Of a stretch of DNA of 41,385 nt, positions 23,478 through 32,424 are shown one piece after another. The notes beneath the pieces were generated by a model. The model saw only the letters and a program-made list of their open reading frames with translations, was not told where the DNA came from and searched no databases. This stretch comes from Crocinitomicaceae bacterium (lineage in GTDB: Bacteria; Bacteroidota; Bacteroidia; Flavobacteriales_D; Crocinitomicaceae): NCBI GenBank assembly GCA_020832365.1, contig JAFIEX010000007.1, forward strand, positions 1 to 41,385, written 5' to 3'. Each line of letters starts with the position of its first letter. Position 1 is the first letter of the stretch. The position numbers and the translations under genes were made by a program.

Positions 23478-24438
23478 CCTTTCGTTGTAAGAAATCTTTA
23501 AAACCTAAAACAATACCGCTAGCAGCTGAAAACTTGCCTGTCACCGTCTTTTTTGCTAAACGAATGAGATTATATAAAAATAAAGTGGGTAGGTAATGAG
23601 GGTAATATTTTTTATAAAACACAAAGCTGTTTCTAATAAAATAATAGTGAGCTAATTTACCCCTGCCTGTTGATTGTCCAACCTTATCTAAAACATATGC
23701 ATCTTTTATTAATAGTAATGGTACATCAGCTAATTTGGCCTTTTTACAATAATCTGTTTCCTCCCAGTACAAGAAATATTCAGTAGAGAACAACCCAATT
23801 TTCTTTATAGTTTTTGTCGTTGTTATCAAAGCCCCTCCATAAACATAATCAATTTCATCTAATGTTTTTGTGGATTTGAGACAACTAAAAGGCTTATTTA
23901 ATTTCAAACCTCCTGATGATAATAATTGTGATGGATTATAATAATTACGGACTTCCATAGAAGCGATAAATTCATCCAATTTAATTTCCGAGATTATAGA
24001 TAAAATTTGTGGGTCAATGACAGTGTCAGGATTTAATAAAAAGAAAAGCTTATTTGAAACAGGTAATTCCGCATCGTTTCTAAATATATAATCAATAGCA
24101 GCATTGTTACCAGCTGCAAATCCTAAATTCTGCTTTGATTCTATAAAAAGAATTTTATTAAACTTTATTTCATCATCGCTTTTTTGATTTGAGTCAAAGT
24201 GCACTTTGAAGCTTCCCTCGTTGAAAACGATATGTTGCATCTTCACAAAAGATGAAATACTTTCGAAATAATCTAACAACCTTTCACTTGAACAGTTAGG
24301 AGAGCCGTTATCTACAATAGTAATTTGAAACTTTTTAAACGTACTTTTTAAAATTGAGTTAATACATTCAATTGAATCCTCCCATCCATTGTAGTTAATA
24401 ATTATAATATGGATCAATACATTATTCACAATCTTCAA
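23455..24438 (-). CDS. Glycosyltransferase, GT2 (rhamnosyltransferase WbbL-like)
   Basis: A GT-A enzyme of up to 327 residues. IIIINYNGWEDSIECINS starts the fold, NLGFAAGNN is at 104-112, and the metal-binding NPDT is at 136-139. FLYWEETDYCKKAK is the conserved ED-Y block of dTDP-rhamnosyl GT2 enzymes, supporting rhamnose as the donated sugar. No ATG is available: starts are TTG at 24438, GTG at 24429 or TTG at 24417, the last removing the 17-base overlap with the sulfotransferase gene upstream. The 3' end overlaps the following GT4 by 23 bases. Confidence 0.88.
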   Translation of the reverse strand: MKIVNNVLIHIIIINYNGWEDSIECINSILKSTFKKFQITIVDNGSPNCSSERLLDYFESISSFVKMQHIVFNEGSFKVHFDSNQKSDDEIKFNKILFIESKQNLGFAAGNNAAIDYIFRNDAELPVSNKLFFLLNPDTVIDPQILSIISEIKLDEFIASMEVRNYYNPSQLLSSGGLKLNKPFSCLKSTKTLDEIDYVYGGALITTTKTIKKIGLFSTEYFLYWEETDYCKKAKLADVPLLLIKDAYVLDKVGQSTGRGKLAHYYFIRNSFVFYKKYYPHYLPTLFLYNLIRLAKKTVTGKFSAASGIVLGFKDFLQRKDGYKSFN

Positions 24439-25318
24439 GCCATTTGGGGATGTTGAAATATTTTTTATCTTCCAGAAATTCTTTTAACTGTTTGTTTTTA
24501 AACCTATAAAGCTTATCTAATTCGTTTAATGAAGGCTCCTCTGTTTGAGCAAGTGTTTTAACATTCAAACGGTAATACAATTTCCTTAAATTCTTTTTAA
24601 TCGTATAATTTTTTCTCAAAAATGGTTCAAATTTTTTAGCTGCGAATTGGGCAACTTTTTGCAGTTTTGAATACTTGAAGTTAACAGATTTATTCTCTAT
24701 TTCAAATGACTTATTATTATAAACGGATTCATTCAAATTGAGCCAACTGCATAATTCTTGGATAACTAAATGTGGATTATCTTTCAAGTCATCAAAAAAG
24801 AGTACTTTAATCTGTGAATCACTAAAGTATTCATACCAAACTGGAAGATAATCAATATAACTGCCCTCTAATAATTCTTTTGAATAAGGGTTTTTTGAAT
24901 TCACTTCTTCTAAAGAGCTAAAAGAAAGATGTTCATTGTAAAAAGATGAAAAATTATAATCCTCTGGAAAAATCAACTTTTTCTTTCTGTGTTTGAAGCT
25001 AGAAAGTATCTTCTCCGAAGGATTTCTAAATATAAATATTATTTTGGCATTAGGGTTATACTCTTTTATCAAACCTGCTGTTTTATGTTTACCATAAATG
25101 TATTCGGGACTTGCTTCTAACCAAATATTTTTTGATTTATTCTGAGAAAAAAAGTCTTCGTAGTTTGTATGTTTTTTAAAATAATTATGATCGGAAAAAA
25201 AATGCGTTTCTTTTATATCAGAACAGCATATTTCAGGATGCCATGATAAATAGGTAAACAATGAAGTGGTTCCCGCTTTGTGAACACCCCCAATTATTAA
25301 ATTTTTTTTTAAGACCAT
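24422..25318 (-). CDS. Sulfotransferase ST2 (PAPS-dependent)
   Basis: A 298-residue cytosolic sulfotransferase. The 5'-phosphosulfate loop GGVHKAGTTSL is at residues 10-20 with Lys14. KETHFFSDHNYF follows near 36-47, where the animal NDST/heparan family has KEVHFF. The 3'-phosphate site is FIFRNPSEKILSSF with Arg98 and Ser106/107. The later part is lysine-rich and poorly conserved, so the acceptor sugar is not predictable. It lies 59 bases after the wzy gene. It differs clearly from ST1, ST3 and ST4, which suggests a different position on the repeat unit. Confidence 0.9.
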   Translation of the reverse strand: MVLKKNLIIGGVHKAGTTSLFTYLSWHPEICCSDIKETHFFSDHNYFKKHTNYEDFFSQNKSKNIWLEASPEYIYGKHKTAGLIKEYNPNAKIIFIFRNPSEKILSSFKHRKKKLIFPEDYNFSSFYNEHLSFSSLEEVNSKNPYSKELLEGSYIDYLPVWYEYFSDSQIKVLFFDDLKDNPHLVIQELCSWLNLNESVYNNKSFEIENKSVNFKYSKLQKVAQFAAKKFEPFLRKNYTIKKNLRKLYYRLNVKTLAQTEEPSLNELDKLYRFKNKQLKEFLEDKKYFNIPKWLEDCE

Positions 25319-25377
25319 AGCTTTTGATTATTAAAATCGTGTAAGATTAGCAAAATATCTATTTAATAAATTAGTAT

Positions 25378-26541
25378 TTAAACATGATGTACAAATTTCT
25401 TTTTTGAAGAAACAAGAATAAGAACATAAACAAAAACCAAAGAAACCATTGCTATTGTAAGAAAGTTGAAGATATAACCTCTGTTAATCAAAGTTATAAA
25501 TGAAAATAGTACAAATGTTCTAACGGCTATATGTAAAGCATCAGTGGAATTTAAGTTTTTTCGTTCAAGATAACCAGAAATCGAACCAATAAAAATAGCA
25601 AAAAGAACCGTCAAAAGGTAGCCACCAAGTGCGTATGACATGCCTGGTAATGTAACCGTTAATTCAGCACCTAAATCCACCAAATAACCCCCAGAACCAA
25701 ACTCATAAGTGAATAAATCACTTGGCAAATCAGAAACTTCTGTAACACCGATATTATGAGTATCCATATAGTTATTTAAGAGGATATTATAACCATATAC
25801 GTTACTAATAAATACACGTTCAATAAACTTCGAAGCTGCGACTTCGTAGGTAGAATTCGTGAAATATTGCTTAGTAAGAAAAACGGAAAAAGACAGTATG
25901 AAAAGCAAAGCGAACCCAATTTTAGCGTTATATATTTTTATTCTTTTAAATCTATTACTTATCATCATGAAGTATAGTAAGGTCCAGATTACAAAACCTC
26001 TATACCCAGTAAGAAGGATAATTAAAAGACTTAGAGCTGGAATTATCAGGTAATACTTGTTTTTACGTTCAAAGTATATACAAATAAAAATCCCAGCCAG
26101 TATTGGTATTCCATGAAGAATCACTCTCGAGAAAAGTCCACTGCCAAACTTCAGTAACGTGCGACTTTCGCGCAGATTATCCATAAACAACATAATACCA
26201 ACTTGCGAAAAAAAGAAAATAACGAGCATTAAAAAGAAAATCAAATAAAGCCAAATAACTTTTCCATTTCTAAGCCTTACTTTAATCTTATTATACGAGG
26301 AATTTCCATAAACAATGGAATGTTTTTTAAAATAAACATGGAATGCCAAATGCAGGATAATAAAAATTAAAAAGTTTAAATTTGTTGTTGTGAAGAAGTA
26401 TTCTTCTAAATATAAATTACCAATAAAATTCACAGATAAAACCAAGTTTGAAATAAATATGTAACTAAATCCTTTTTCCGAAAGCTTGAAAATCAGCAAA
26501 AATAGAATCAAAATTATGAAAAAGTCAAAACCTTCAATCAT
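25378..26541 (-). CDS. wzy: O-antigen/polysaccharide polymerase (Wzy-like)
   Basis: A 387-residue polytopic membrane protein with about ten to eleven hydrophobic segments and a large loop near residues 230-290 (TNSTYEVAASKF to YEFGSGGYLVDLGAE). There is no strong family motif, which is normal for Wzy. The placement with Wzx, WecA, Wza and Wzc, and the topology, support a polymerase joining lipid-linked repeat units at the periplasmic face. The assignment is by context and topology. The ATG overlaps the ST3 stop by 4 bases. Confidence 0.78.
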   Translation of the reverse strand: MIEGFDFFIILILFLLIFKLSEKGFSYIFISNLVLSVNFIGNLYLEEYFFTTTNLNFLIFIILHLAFHVYFKKHSIVYGNSSYNKIKVRLRNGKVIWLYLIFFLMLVIFFFSQVGIMLFMDNLRESRTLLKFGSGLFSRVILHGIPILAGIFICIYFERKNKYYLIIPALSLLIILLTGYRGFVIWTLLYFMMISNRFKRIKIYNAKIGFALLFILSFSVFLTKQYFTNSTYEVAASKFIERVFISNVYGYNILLNNYMDTHNIGVTEVSDLPSDLFTYEFGSGGYLVDLGAELTVTLPGMSYALGGYLLTVLFAIFIGSISGYLERKNLNSTDALHIAVRTFVLFSFITLINRGYIFNFLTIAMVSLVFVYVLILVSSKKKFVHHV

Positions 26542-27497
26542 GGTCTATTATCAATATTTTTCCACGAAGTAAAATCCCGTCTTAAGAGATTTTCAAGTTT
26601 ATTGATATCAGCTTTAAATAACGGGATTAAAAACTCCCTTTCCTCAATAGTTAATTGAGGTATTTTTTTGTCTGTTAGCGCGATGTTTTTCATCTTCTTT
26701 ATTAAATATGATGGAAAAATACTTTTGGAAATACTTTTAAAAAAAACCGACTGAAGAAAATAGGTTAAGAGTTTATTTCTAGGTACCTTAGATGCGTTTT
26801 TTTTCTTTTTTCCTTCAGAAATCGACAATGTACTCAGGTTTAAGAACTTCTGAATTTTATTTAGTACTAAGTTGTTGTTGTCTTTGAATTCAGCGTAATC
26901 AAGAATTAGAATATTTTCATTTGGAAAAACTTCAAGATATCTTCTTATTTGTTCATAGTACATGCCTAATTCGATATATAAATGATCATTTTCCCAATAC
27001 TTTGTTCTACTTTTTAAATCCATTTCAACAGCATTAATGAAATTAGAAGATTTACTTCTACCAACCCTTAAGTCCATTAAAAAATGTGAAAAAGCTCTTT
27101 CTATCGGATCACGTAATATAATAATTATTTTCGATTCAGGATTAAAATTAAATATATTCCTTGCTGCATTTTTTGAATAAAGATAGCTTACACTTGCTTC
27201 TCCGTAAAACTTGTAACTTGAATCATAATCTTGAAATAATTTAAGATAACTTTCTTCATTTCTTAAATAAAGTTTATGCCCAGGTTTTACTTTTCCATCA
27301 GAACCAATTTTTAATTTTTGGCGAATAACTTTTTTCCTTTGAGTTTTGCAAAAATTTTCAATCCGTAAGTCGTCAGAAAAAAAATTCGGCTCTTTTATAG
27401 CGCTCATGAAAACCTCAGGTTGTTCAGAAAGTAAAGCATGTAAAGCGGTAGTACCTGCTTTCGCAGCTCCTACGATAAATAAATTTGGTTTCATCAT
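26538..27497 (-). CDS. Sulfotransferase ST3 (PAPS-dependent)
   Basis: A 319-residue sulfotransferase. The loop GAAKAGTTAL is at residues 10-19 with Lys13; KEPNFFSDD is near 35-43; the 3'-phosphate site IILRDPIERAFSHF has Arg129 and Ser137. An insertion with KTQRKKVIRQ to GHKLYL (about 51-80) is not seen in the other three. The C-terminus is basic. It overlaps wzy by 4 bases and follows ST4 after 4 bases, so expression with both is expected. Acceptor unknown. Confidence 0.92.
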   Translation of the reverse strand: MMKPNLFIVGAAKAGTTALHALLSEQPEVFMSAIKEPNFFSDDLRIENFCKTQRKKVIRQKLKIGSDGKVKPGHKLYLRNEESYLKLFQDYDSSYKFYGEASVSYLYSKNAARNIFNFNPESKIIIILRDPIERAFSHFLMDLRVGRSKSSNFINAVEMDLKSRTKYWENDHLYIELGMYYEQIRRYLEVFPNENILILDYAEFKDNNNLVLNKIQKFLNLSTLSISEGKKKKNASKVPRNKLLTYFLQSVFFKSISKSIFPSYLIKKMKNIALTDKKIPQLTIEEREFLIPLFKADINKLENLLRRDFTSWKNIDNRP

Positions 27498-27501
27498 ACT
27501 T

Positions 27502-28383
27502 TTATTTGTACCAACTAGATAAATCTTTTCCTATGATTTTCTCAAGTTCAATTATATCATGCAGGTATAGCTCAATTAGTTTTTTTCTTGTTTGATTATG
27601 AATCCTTTCTGTTGACTCTTTTGTAAAAATTAGTTTTTCAAGATTTTTTTTTAACTTATTTTTTGCATTTTTGGGGATAAGTTTTAAGGGTTTTTTAATA
27701 AAATTTTCACCATATAACACAAATTGTAATAAAGGGTATTTAGCTTCTTTAGCTTTGTTTGATTTTAAGTTAACATCTAAATCTATATTCTCAATATTCA
27801 AAAATTGTAATAACTCTTGAATGACTTCTTTTCTATTTAATATGAAATCATCTTCAAATCTAATGAAAAAAATATTTTCAATTGGAAAATACTTTAGGAA
27901 TCTTTTAACTTGTTCAGCATAGAAACCGCGTGATATATAGCTAAAGTCTGTTTTACTCTGATAATTATGAACTACTCTTACTTCCTCTTGAGCAATCGCA
28001 TCTTCAAAAGAAAGCTCTTCTTTTAACCTTCTTTTTGACATTAAATAATGCGAGAATGCTCTATCAACAGGATTCCTGAAAATGAATATAAGTTTTAAAC
28101 TTTTACCGTGCGCATCAAATAATCTTTTCGCCACATCTTCAAAATACATATACTCAGGATTGCATACTCCACAAACTTTTTCATTTTTATATTCTTTAAA
28201 AAATTCATTGTAATACCAATCCATGCCCTTCTCGAAACGCTCGTCCATATCAAAAAAATGAGCCTCTTTTTTTAATGGAAGAAAGACGTCTGGATGTTGT
28301 CTAAGTATGTCATGTAAAGTAGTAGTACCAGCTTTTTGGGCGCCTACGCAGTAAAAATTTATTTTAGTCCTTAGGTCATTCAT
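27502..28383 (-). CDS. Sulfotransferase ST4 (PAPS-dependent)
   Basis: A 293-residue sulfotransferase. The loop GAQKAGTTTL is at residues 14-23 with Lys17. KKEAHFFDMDERFEKGMDWY closely resembles the heparan-sulfate N-deacetylase/N-sulfotransferase and 3-O-sulfotransferase pattern (KE.HFFD...KG..WY). The 3'-phosphate site IFRNPVDRAFSHYL has Arg103 and Ser111. Of the four it looks closest to the animal glycosaminoglycan type by eye. It sits 50 bases after the flippase gene and 4 bases before ST3. Confidence 0.93.
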   Translation of the reverse strand: MNDLRTKINFYCVGAQKAGTTTLHDILRQHPDVFLPLKKEAHFFDMDERFEKGMDWYYNEFFKEYKNEKVCGVCNPEYMYFEDVAKRLFDAHGKSLKLIFIFRNPVDRAFSHYLMSKRRLKEELSFEDAIAQEEVRVVHNYQSKTDFSYISRGFYAEQVKRFLKYFPIENIFFIRFEDDFILNRKEVIQELLQFLNIENIDLDVNLKSNKAKEAKYPLLQFVLYGENFIKKPLKLIPKNAKNKLKKNLEKLIFTKESTERIHNQTRKKLIELYLHDIIELEKIIGKDLSSWYK

Positions 28384-28433
28384 AAAAACCTTTTTTTAAT
28401 TGTCATGATTACATTTTTTAAGAAACTAATGAA

Positions 28434-29765
28434 TTAGGAATAAAAGTCAAACAAAAAATAAGTTTTTAAATTGAGTTTAACTCTTGCAATAACAGTGAGA
28501 GTTAAATTTAATAATAAGTATTGTAATGAAAAAATTATTGCTGCTGCCTCCATGGTTAATTTAAAATAATATGAAATAACAAAAAACAAAAATACTCCCA
28601 TTAAAAATGAAATGATATTTATTTTTCTTAAAATGTTCTGATTACCACTCATGTTAAAAAGGATACTTACAGAACCTGTCAACGCATTAATTAGTTGTCC
28701 AATTGAGAGAAACAAAAGCACCCAGTAACCAGTTTGAAATTCATTACCAAAAAATGCAAGTATTGCTTTTCCACCGCCAACAAGAATAACAGTTGAACTC
28801 AAGGCCACCCAAAACATCATCTTTGCAGATTGTGTAATTACTTTTTGTAGCTCATTCATTTTACCTGCCCAATACAGTTCTGCAAATTTAGGCGCTGCAA
28901 TCGTATTTACCACAACCAATATTAAAGATACTAAACTTGCTAGGCGAAAAGCTACACTATAGATACCTACTTCTGCTTGAGAGGTGTAGTAGTCTAAAAA
29001 GAAAATTGGCATAGAACTCATTAAACCAGAAGATATACCCGTCACCATCATCGGATACGACGTCTTCATCAATTCTTTTCTTTCAAAGCTTACACTTTTC
29101 TTTGGTACTTTTCTTAGCGCCTTCCAGATCGCCCAACGAGAGACAATGGAGTTAATCATCAAACCAATAATTAAGAGGTAGATGATATCTATATTTGTGA
29201 GGGAATCGTAAAAAAACAAAACAATTCCTAGGATCATCACCAAGGGGCGCAATACACTTCGCACGAGTTCGGAGATTTGGAGCTTTTTAAGTCCTCTAAT
29301 AAATTCTACTGAGATTTGGTTGATGGTAAAAAAAGGCAAAACAATGCCAACCAGCTTTAAACCATCTGCATATTCTTGTTCTTTGCCAGTCCATTGCACG
29401 ATGTAATCTGCACCAAAATAAAGCAAAGCACCAACAGCGATGGTTAAAGGGGCGACAGTCTGCACAAAATACTTGTACAACAGGTGCATTTTGGGGCGTT
29501 GTTCTTCGTTATTGAATTGCCCAACATAACGGAGCACGGAAATATTCATTCCAAGACCTAATACCATGCCTAGCACGGTTAAAATTTGCAACATCACCTG
29601 AAAAAAACCAACACCTGCAGCGCCAGCTTGTTTGGAGATGAGGTAAATCAACACATAACTCAAACCCATCCCGCCCATTTTTAAGACAAAGGTTATAGCA
29701 CTTCCTTTGAGTAGGTCTTTAAGGTGGATGTCACCGTTGAGTTTGTTTTTTATTTTTTGGAGCAT
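28434..29765 (-). CDS. wzx: Polysaccharide flippase (Wzx-like)
   Basis: A 443-residue membrane protein with about 12 hydrophobic segments and the MATE/MOP-type start LLKGSAITFVLKMGGMGLSY. Internal features such as AAGVGFFQVMLQI and AVNTIAAPKFAELYW-like text (VVNTIAAPKFAELYWAGKM) are typical of polysaccharide biosynthesis proteins (Polysacc_synt). It would flip undecaprenyl-diphosphate-linked, possibly already sulfated, repeat units to the periplasm for Wzy. It lies 20 bases after rfbB. Confidence 0.9.
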   Translation of the reverse strand: MLQKIKNKLNGDIHLKDLLKGSAITFVLKMGGMGLSYVLIYLISKQAGAAGVGFFQVMLQILTVLGMVLGLGMNISVLRYVGQFNNEEQRPKMHLLYKYFVQTVAPLTIAVGALLYFGADYIVQWTGKEQEYADGLKLVGIVLPFFTINQISVEFIRGLKKLQISELVRSVLRPLVMILGIVLFFYDSLTNIDIIYLLIIGLMINSIVSRWAIWKALRKVPKKSVSFERKELMKTSYPMMVTGISSGLMSSMPIFFLDYYTSQAEVGIYSVAFRLASLVSLILVVVNTIAAPKFAELYWAGKMNELQKVITQSAKMMFWVALSSTVILVGGGKAILAFFGNEFQTGYWVLLFLSIGQLINALTGSVSILFNMSGNQNILRKINIISFLMGVFLFFVISYYFKLTMEAAAIIFSLQYLLLNLTLTVIARVKLNLKTYFLFDFYS

Positions 29766-29785
29766 CTTCTGATTTGTATCAGCCT

Positions 29786-30799
29786 TTATTTATATTTTGC
29801 TAAATACCAAGCAATGGTTTTTTTAATGCCGGTTTCAAAATTTTCATCTGCTTTCCAGCCGAGTTGATTTTCGATTTTTGTTGCATCAATCGCATAGCGT
29901 TTATCGTGACCTGCTCTATCTTCTACATAAGTGATTTGGTTCTCGTAAGATTCACCGTCTTTCCTTGGGTGCATTTCATCCAACAATTTACAAATCGTTT
30001 GTGCAATGTAATTGTTATTGCGTTCATTTCTACCTCCGATGTTATATACTTCTCCAGCTTTTCCTTTTTCGTAGGCTAAGGCGATACCTTTTCCATGGTC
30101 TAATACATACAACCAATCTCTGACGTTTTTTCCATCTCCATATATCGGAATGTTTTCACCGTTTAAGGCTTTGCGAATCACCGTTGGGATAAGCTTTTCA
30201 TCGTGCTGTTTGGGTCCGTAATTGTTAGAACAATTGGTAATTACCGTGTTCATGCCATAGGTGTGGTGGTAAGAACGTACAATCATGTCTGAAGCTGCTT
30301 TACTTGCGCTATAAGGCGAGTTGGGCGCATAAGGTGTTTCCTCGGTGAACAAACCCGTTTCGCCAAGTGTACCATATACTTCATCTGTTGAAACATGTAA
30401 AAACCTAGCGTTATCATAAGCTGCCTTATACTGAAATGGTTTGTCCATCCAATATTTGTAAGCCACATCAATCAAGGTAAAAGTACCTTTGACGTTCGTT
30501 TCAATGAAAACGCCTGGATTTTTGATGGAGTTGTCCACATGTGATTCCGCAGCAAAATGCATTACACCTGAAATATCATATTTTTCAAAAAGTTCTTGCA
30601 CCAAATTACGGTCACAGATATCTCCTTTTACAAATACATAATTCGGATGGCTTTCAACTTCTTTTAGGTTATCCAAATCACCTGCGTAAGTCAACAAGTC
30701 GAAATTCACCAAACGAATTGATGGATTGCTGTTTAAGAAGTGAATGATAAAATTAGAACCTATAAATCCTGCGCCTCCTGTTACTAATATTGTTTTCAT
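29786..30799 (-). CDS. rfbB: dTDP-glucose 4,6-dehydratase
   Basis: Converts dTDP-glucose to dTDP-4-keto-6-deoxyglucose, the second step to dTDP-rhamnose. It has 337 residues: NAD motif TGGAGFIGSNF at 7-17, HFAAESHVDNS, STDEVYGTLG, catalytic PYSASKAASD (YxxxK) and NCSNNYGPKQHDEKLIP, all diagnostic for RmlB. It is 16 bases after rfbD and 20 before wzx. With rfbA, rfbC and rfbD it completes the rhamnose pathway within the block. Confidence 0.97.
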   Translation of the reverse strand: MKTILVTGGAGFIGSNFIIHFLNSNPSIRLVNFDLLTYAGDLDNLKEVESHPNYVFVKGDICDRNLVQELFEKYDISGVMHFAAESHVDNSIKNPGVFIETNVKGTFTLIDVAYKYWMDKPFQYKAAYDNARFLHVSTDEVYGTLGETGLFTEETPYAPNSPYSASKAASDMIVRSYHHTYGMNTVITNCSNNYGPKQHDEKLIPTVIRKALNGENIPIYGDGKNVRDWLYVLDHGKGIALAYEKGKAGEVYNIGGRNERNNNYIAQTICKLLDEMHPRKDGESYENQITYVEDRAGHDKRYAIDATKIENQLGWKADENFETGIKKTIAWYLAKYK

Positions 30800-30815
30800 G
30801 GTCTTTAACTTTTAT

Positions 30816-31667
30816 TTAAAGGGATTTTAAACACTGTTTTAAACTGTCCCTCCAATGTGGAATGGTGATGTTAAATTTTTGTTTTGTACTTTCTTTATCT
30901 AAAACGGAATAAAATGGTCGCTTTGCTGGTGTTGGATAATCTTTTGTTGGAATGGGATTTACAACACAATTTAAGTTTTTGAGTTCCATGATGGCATGCG
31001 CAAAATCATACCACGAACAGGCGCCTTCGTTGGTGTAGTGATAAATTTCTGTGCCCGATGGTTGGTAGTCCAATAAGTTCTCTACAATAAATTTCGCTAA
31101 ATCTGCCGCGTTGGTTGGACTCCCAATTTGATCGGCAACTACATTTAATGCGGGTTTCTCTTGACCTAAACGCAGCATGGTTTTTACAAAATTATGTCCA
31201 AAAACAGAATATACCCAAGCTGTACGTATGATTACCGCATTAGCACCGCTATCAACAATGGCTTTTTCTCCATCAGCTTTTGTTTTTCCATAAACACTAA
31301 CAGGTGCAATGGGGTAATTCGTAGGGTAAGGACTACTTCCTTTGCCATCAAAAACATAATCTGTGGAAATATGGATCAAAGGAATGTTTTTTTCACGCGC
31401 AATTTCAGCCAAATTTTTTACCGCCAAATGGTTGACAGCGTTGGCTAAGGCTTGTTGCTCTTCCGCTTTATCTACTGCGGTATATGCTGCGCAATTAATG
31501 ATGCCCTCAATTTGATGTTCTGCTACGAAATGCTGTGCGCTCGTAAAGTCGCAAATATCAAGTTGATTAATGTCTGTAAATATAAAACTAGAAAACTCCT
31601 TAGTTATCGCTTCTAACTCACTACCTAATTGGCCTTTGGCACCAATTACCCAAAACTTCTTTTTCAT
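30816..31667 (-). CDS. rfbD: dTDP-4-dehydrorhamnose reductase
   Basis: Catalyses the last NADPH-dependent step to dTDP-L-rhamnose. It has 283 residues: GAKGQLGSEL at 9-18 binds the cofactor, INCAAYTAVDKAE is the RmlD signature, STDYVFDGKG and VYGKTKADGE (catalytic YxxxK) follow. It lies after an intergenic leader of 93 bases downstream of the NusG-like gene, where a -7-like box is visible, so transcription may restart or be controlled here. Confidence 0.96.
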   Translation of the reverse strand: MKKKFWVIGAKGQLGSELEAITKEFSSFIFTDINQLDICDFTSAQHFVAEHQIEGIINCAAYTAVDKAEEQQALANAVNHLAVKNLAEIAREKNIPLIHISTDYVFDGKGSSPYPTNYPIAPVSVYGKTKADGEKAIVDSGANAVIIRTAWVYSVFGHNFVKTMLRLGQEKPALNVVADQIGSPTNAADLAKFIVENLLDYQPSGTEIYHYTNEGACSWYDFAHAIMELKNLNCVVNPIPTKDYPTPAKRPFYSVLDKESTKQKFNITIPHWRDSLKQCLKSL

Positions 31668-31734
31668 TTCTTATAACCAATTTTACAACATTTTTGGCAC
31701 GGCTTCGCCACTGTTAGTCCCATAACGAACTACA

Positions 31735-31742
31735 CAAAACTA
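31735..31742 (-). promoter_or_regulatory. Candidate -7 box (TAGTTTTG) in leader before rfbD
   Basis: Fits TAnnTTTG on the minus strand, 68 bases upstream of the rfbD ATG, between the NusG-like gene and rfbD. A short tggc/gcca hairpin lies downstream in the leader. The spacing of any -33 element is not convincing. Confidence 0.35.
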
Positions 31743-31760
31743 CAGCTAAATCAAATTGAT

Positions 31761-32312
31761 TTAAGCTGCTTTCGTGATTTTTTTGAGCTGCGACTTAGGC
31801 ACCTCAATTATAAATTTGGTGTTTAGCGCCGCTACCGCTAAACACACTTTATGTTTTCCTTTATGCATAATCAAATTACCGGCGATGCCGTAAAAAGACC
31901 CTGCAACTACTTCCACCCAATCACCAAGCTCAAAAAACTCCTCTTCGTGCAAGCTTTGGCAACCTTCAGACCAATTATCTGCAACAAGTTTCATGTGTTC
32001 CATTTCTTTGTCTGAAACAACTCCTGGTACATTTTTAATTTTTAAACAAGCTACAATAAGGGGGTGCTTCAGTACATCTTTAATGGCTGAGGCTTGCAAC
32101 TTAATAAAAATATAGCCCGGCAAGAGTGGTTCCATCACTTTCTTTTTTCTATCACTCCACTGTTTGATGGTCTTTACAATAGGCACAAAGACCTTATACC
32201 CTTGCAGAGTAAGCTCAACAAGTGCTTTTTTTTCAGCACGTGATTTTGTATAAAACACATACCACTTTTCCATAGAAGAATTGGGAAGAGATTGGTGTTT
32301 ATTATCAGGCAT
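31761..32312 (-). CDS. NusG/UpxY-like transcription antiterminator
   Basis: A NusG N-terminal (NGN) protein of 183 residues as called. The NGN fold begins at MEKWYVFYTKSRAEKKALVEL and continues through YKVFVPIVKTIKQWSDRKKKVMEPLLPGYIFIKL; the KOW-like C-terminus is GDWVEVVAGSFYGIAGNLI. In Bacteroides, UpxY relatives stop early termination in capsule operons. The start is uncertain: ATG at 32312, or ATG at 32273, which is the family start and fits the nearby -7-like box better. A longer in-frame reading would run through rfbC and is rejected. It lies 112 bases after rfbC and 93 before rfbD. Confidence 0.88.
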   Translation of the reverse strand: MPDNKHQSLPNSSMEKWYVFYTKSRAEKKALVELTLQGYKVFVPIVKTIKQWSDRKKKVMEPLLPGYIFIKLQASAIKDVLKHPLIVACLKIKNVPGVVSDKEMEHMKLVADNWSEGCQSLHEEEFFELGDWVEVVAGSFYGIAGNLIMHKGKHKVCLAVAALNTKFIIEVPKSQLKKITKAA

Positions 32313-32323
32313 GCTTTTTTTTG

Positions 32324-32331
32324 CAAATATA
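32324..32331 (-). promoter_or_regulatory. Candidate -7 box (TATATTTG) before the NusG-like gene
   Basis: Fits TAnnTTTG on the minus strand. A TTTG sits 15 bases further upstream (32347-32350), closer than the usual 19-21. A start about 6 bases downstream would leave almost no leader for the ATG at 32312 but a leader of about 45 bases for the ATG at 32273. Confidence 0.4.
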
Positions 32332-32424
32332 ACAATATCGTTTTTCCAAATTGTTTCAGCACTAACTATTTTAATCTTTTCACACTTAAACAGCCGGCCT
32401 ACTGTGCTAACATAAAAAACAGGA

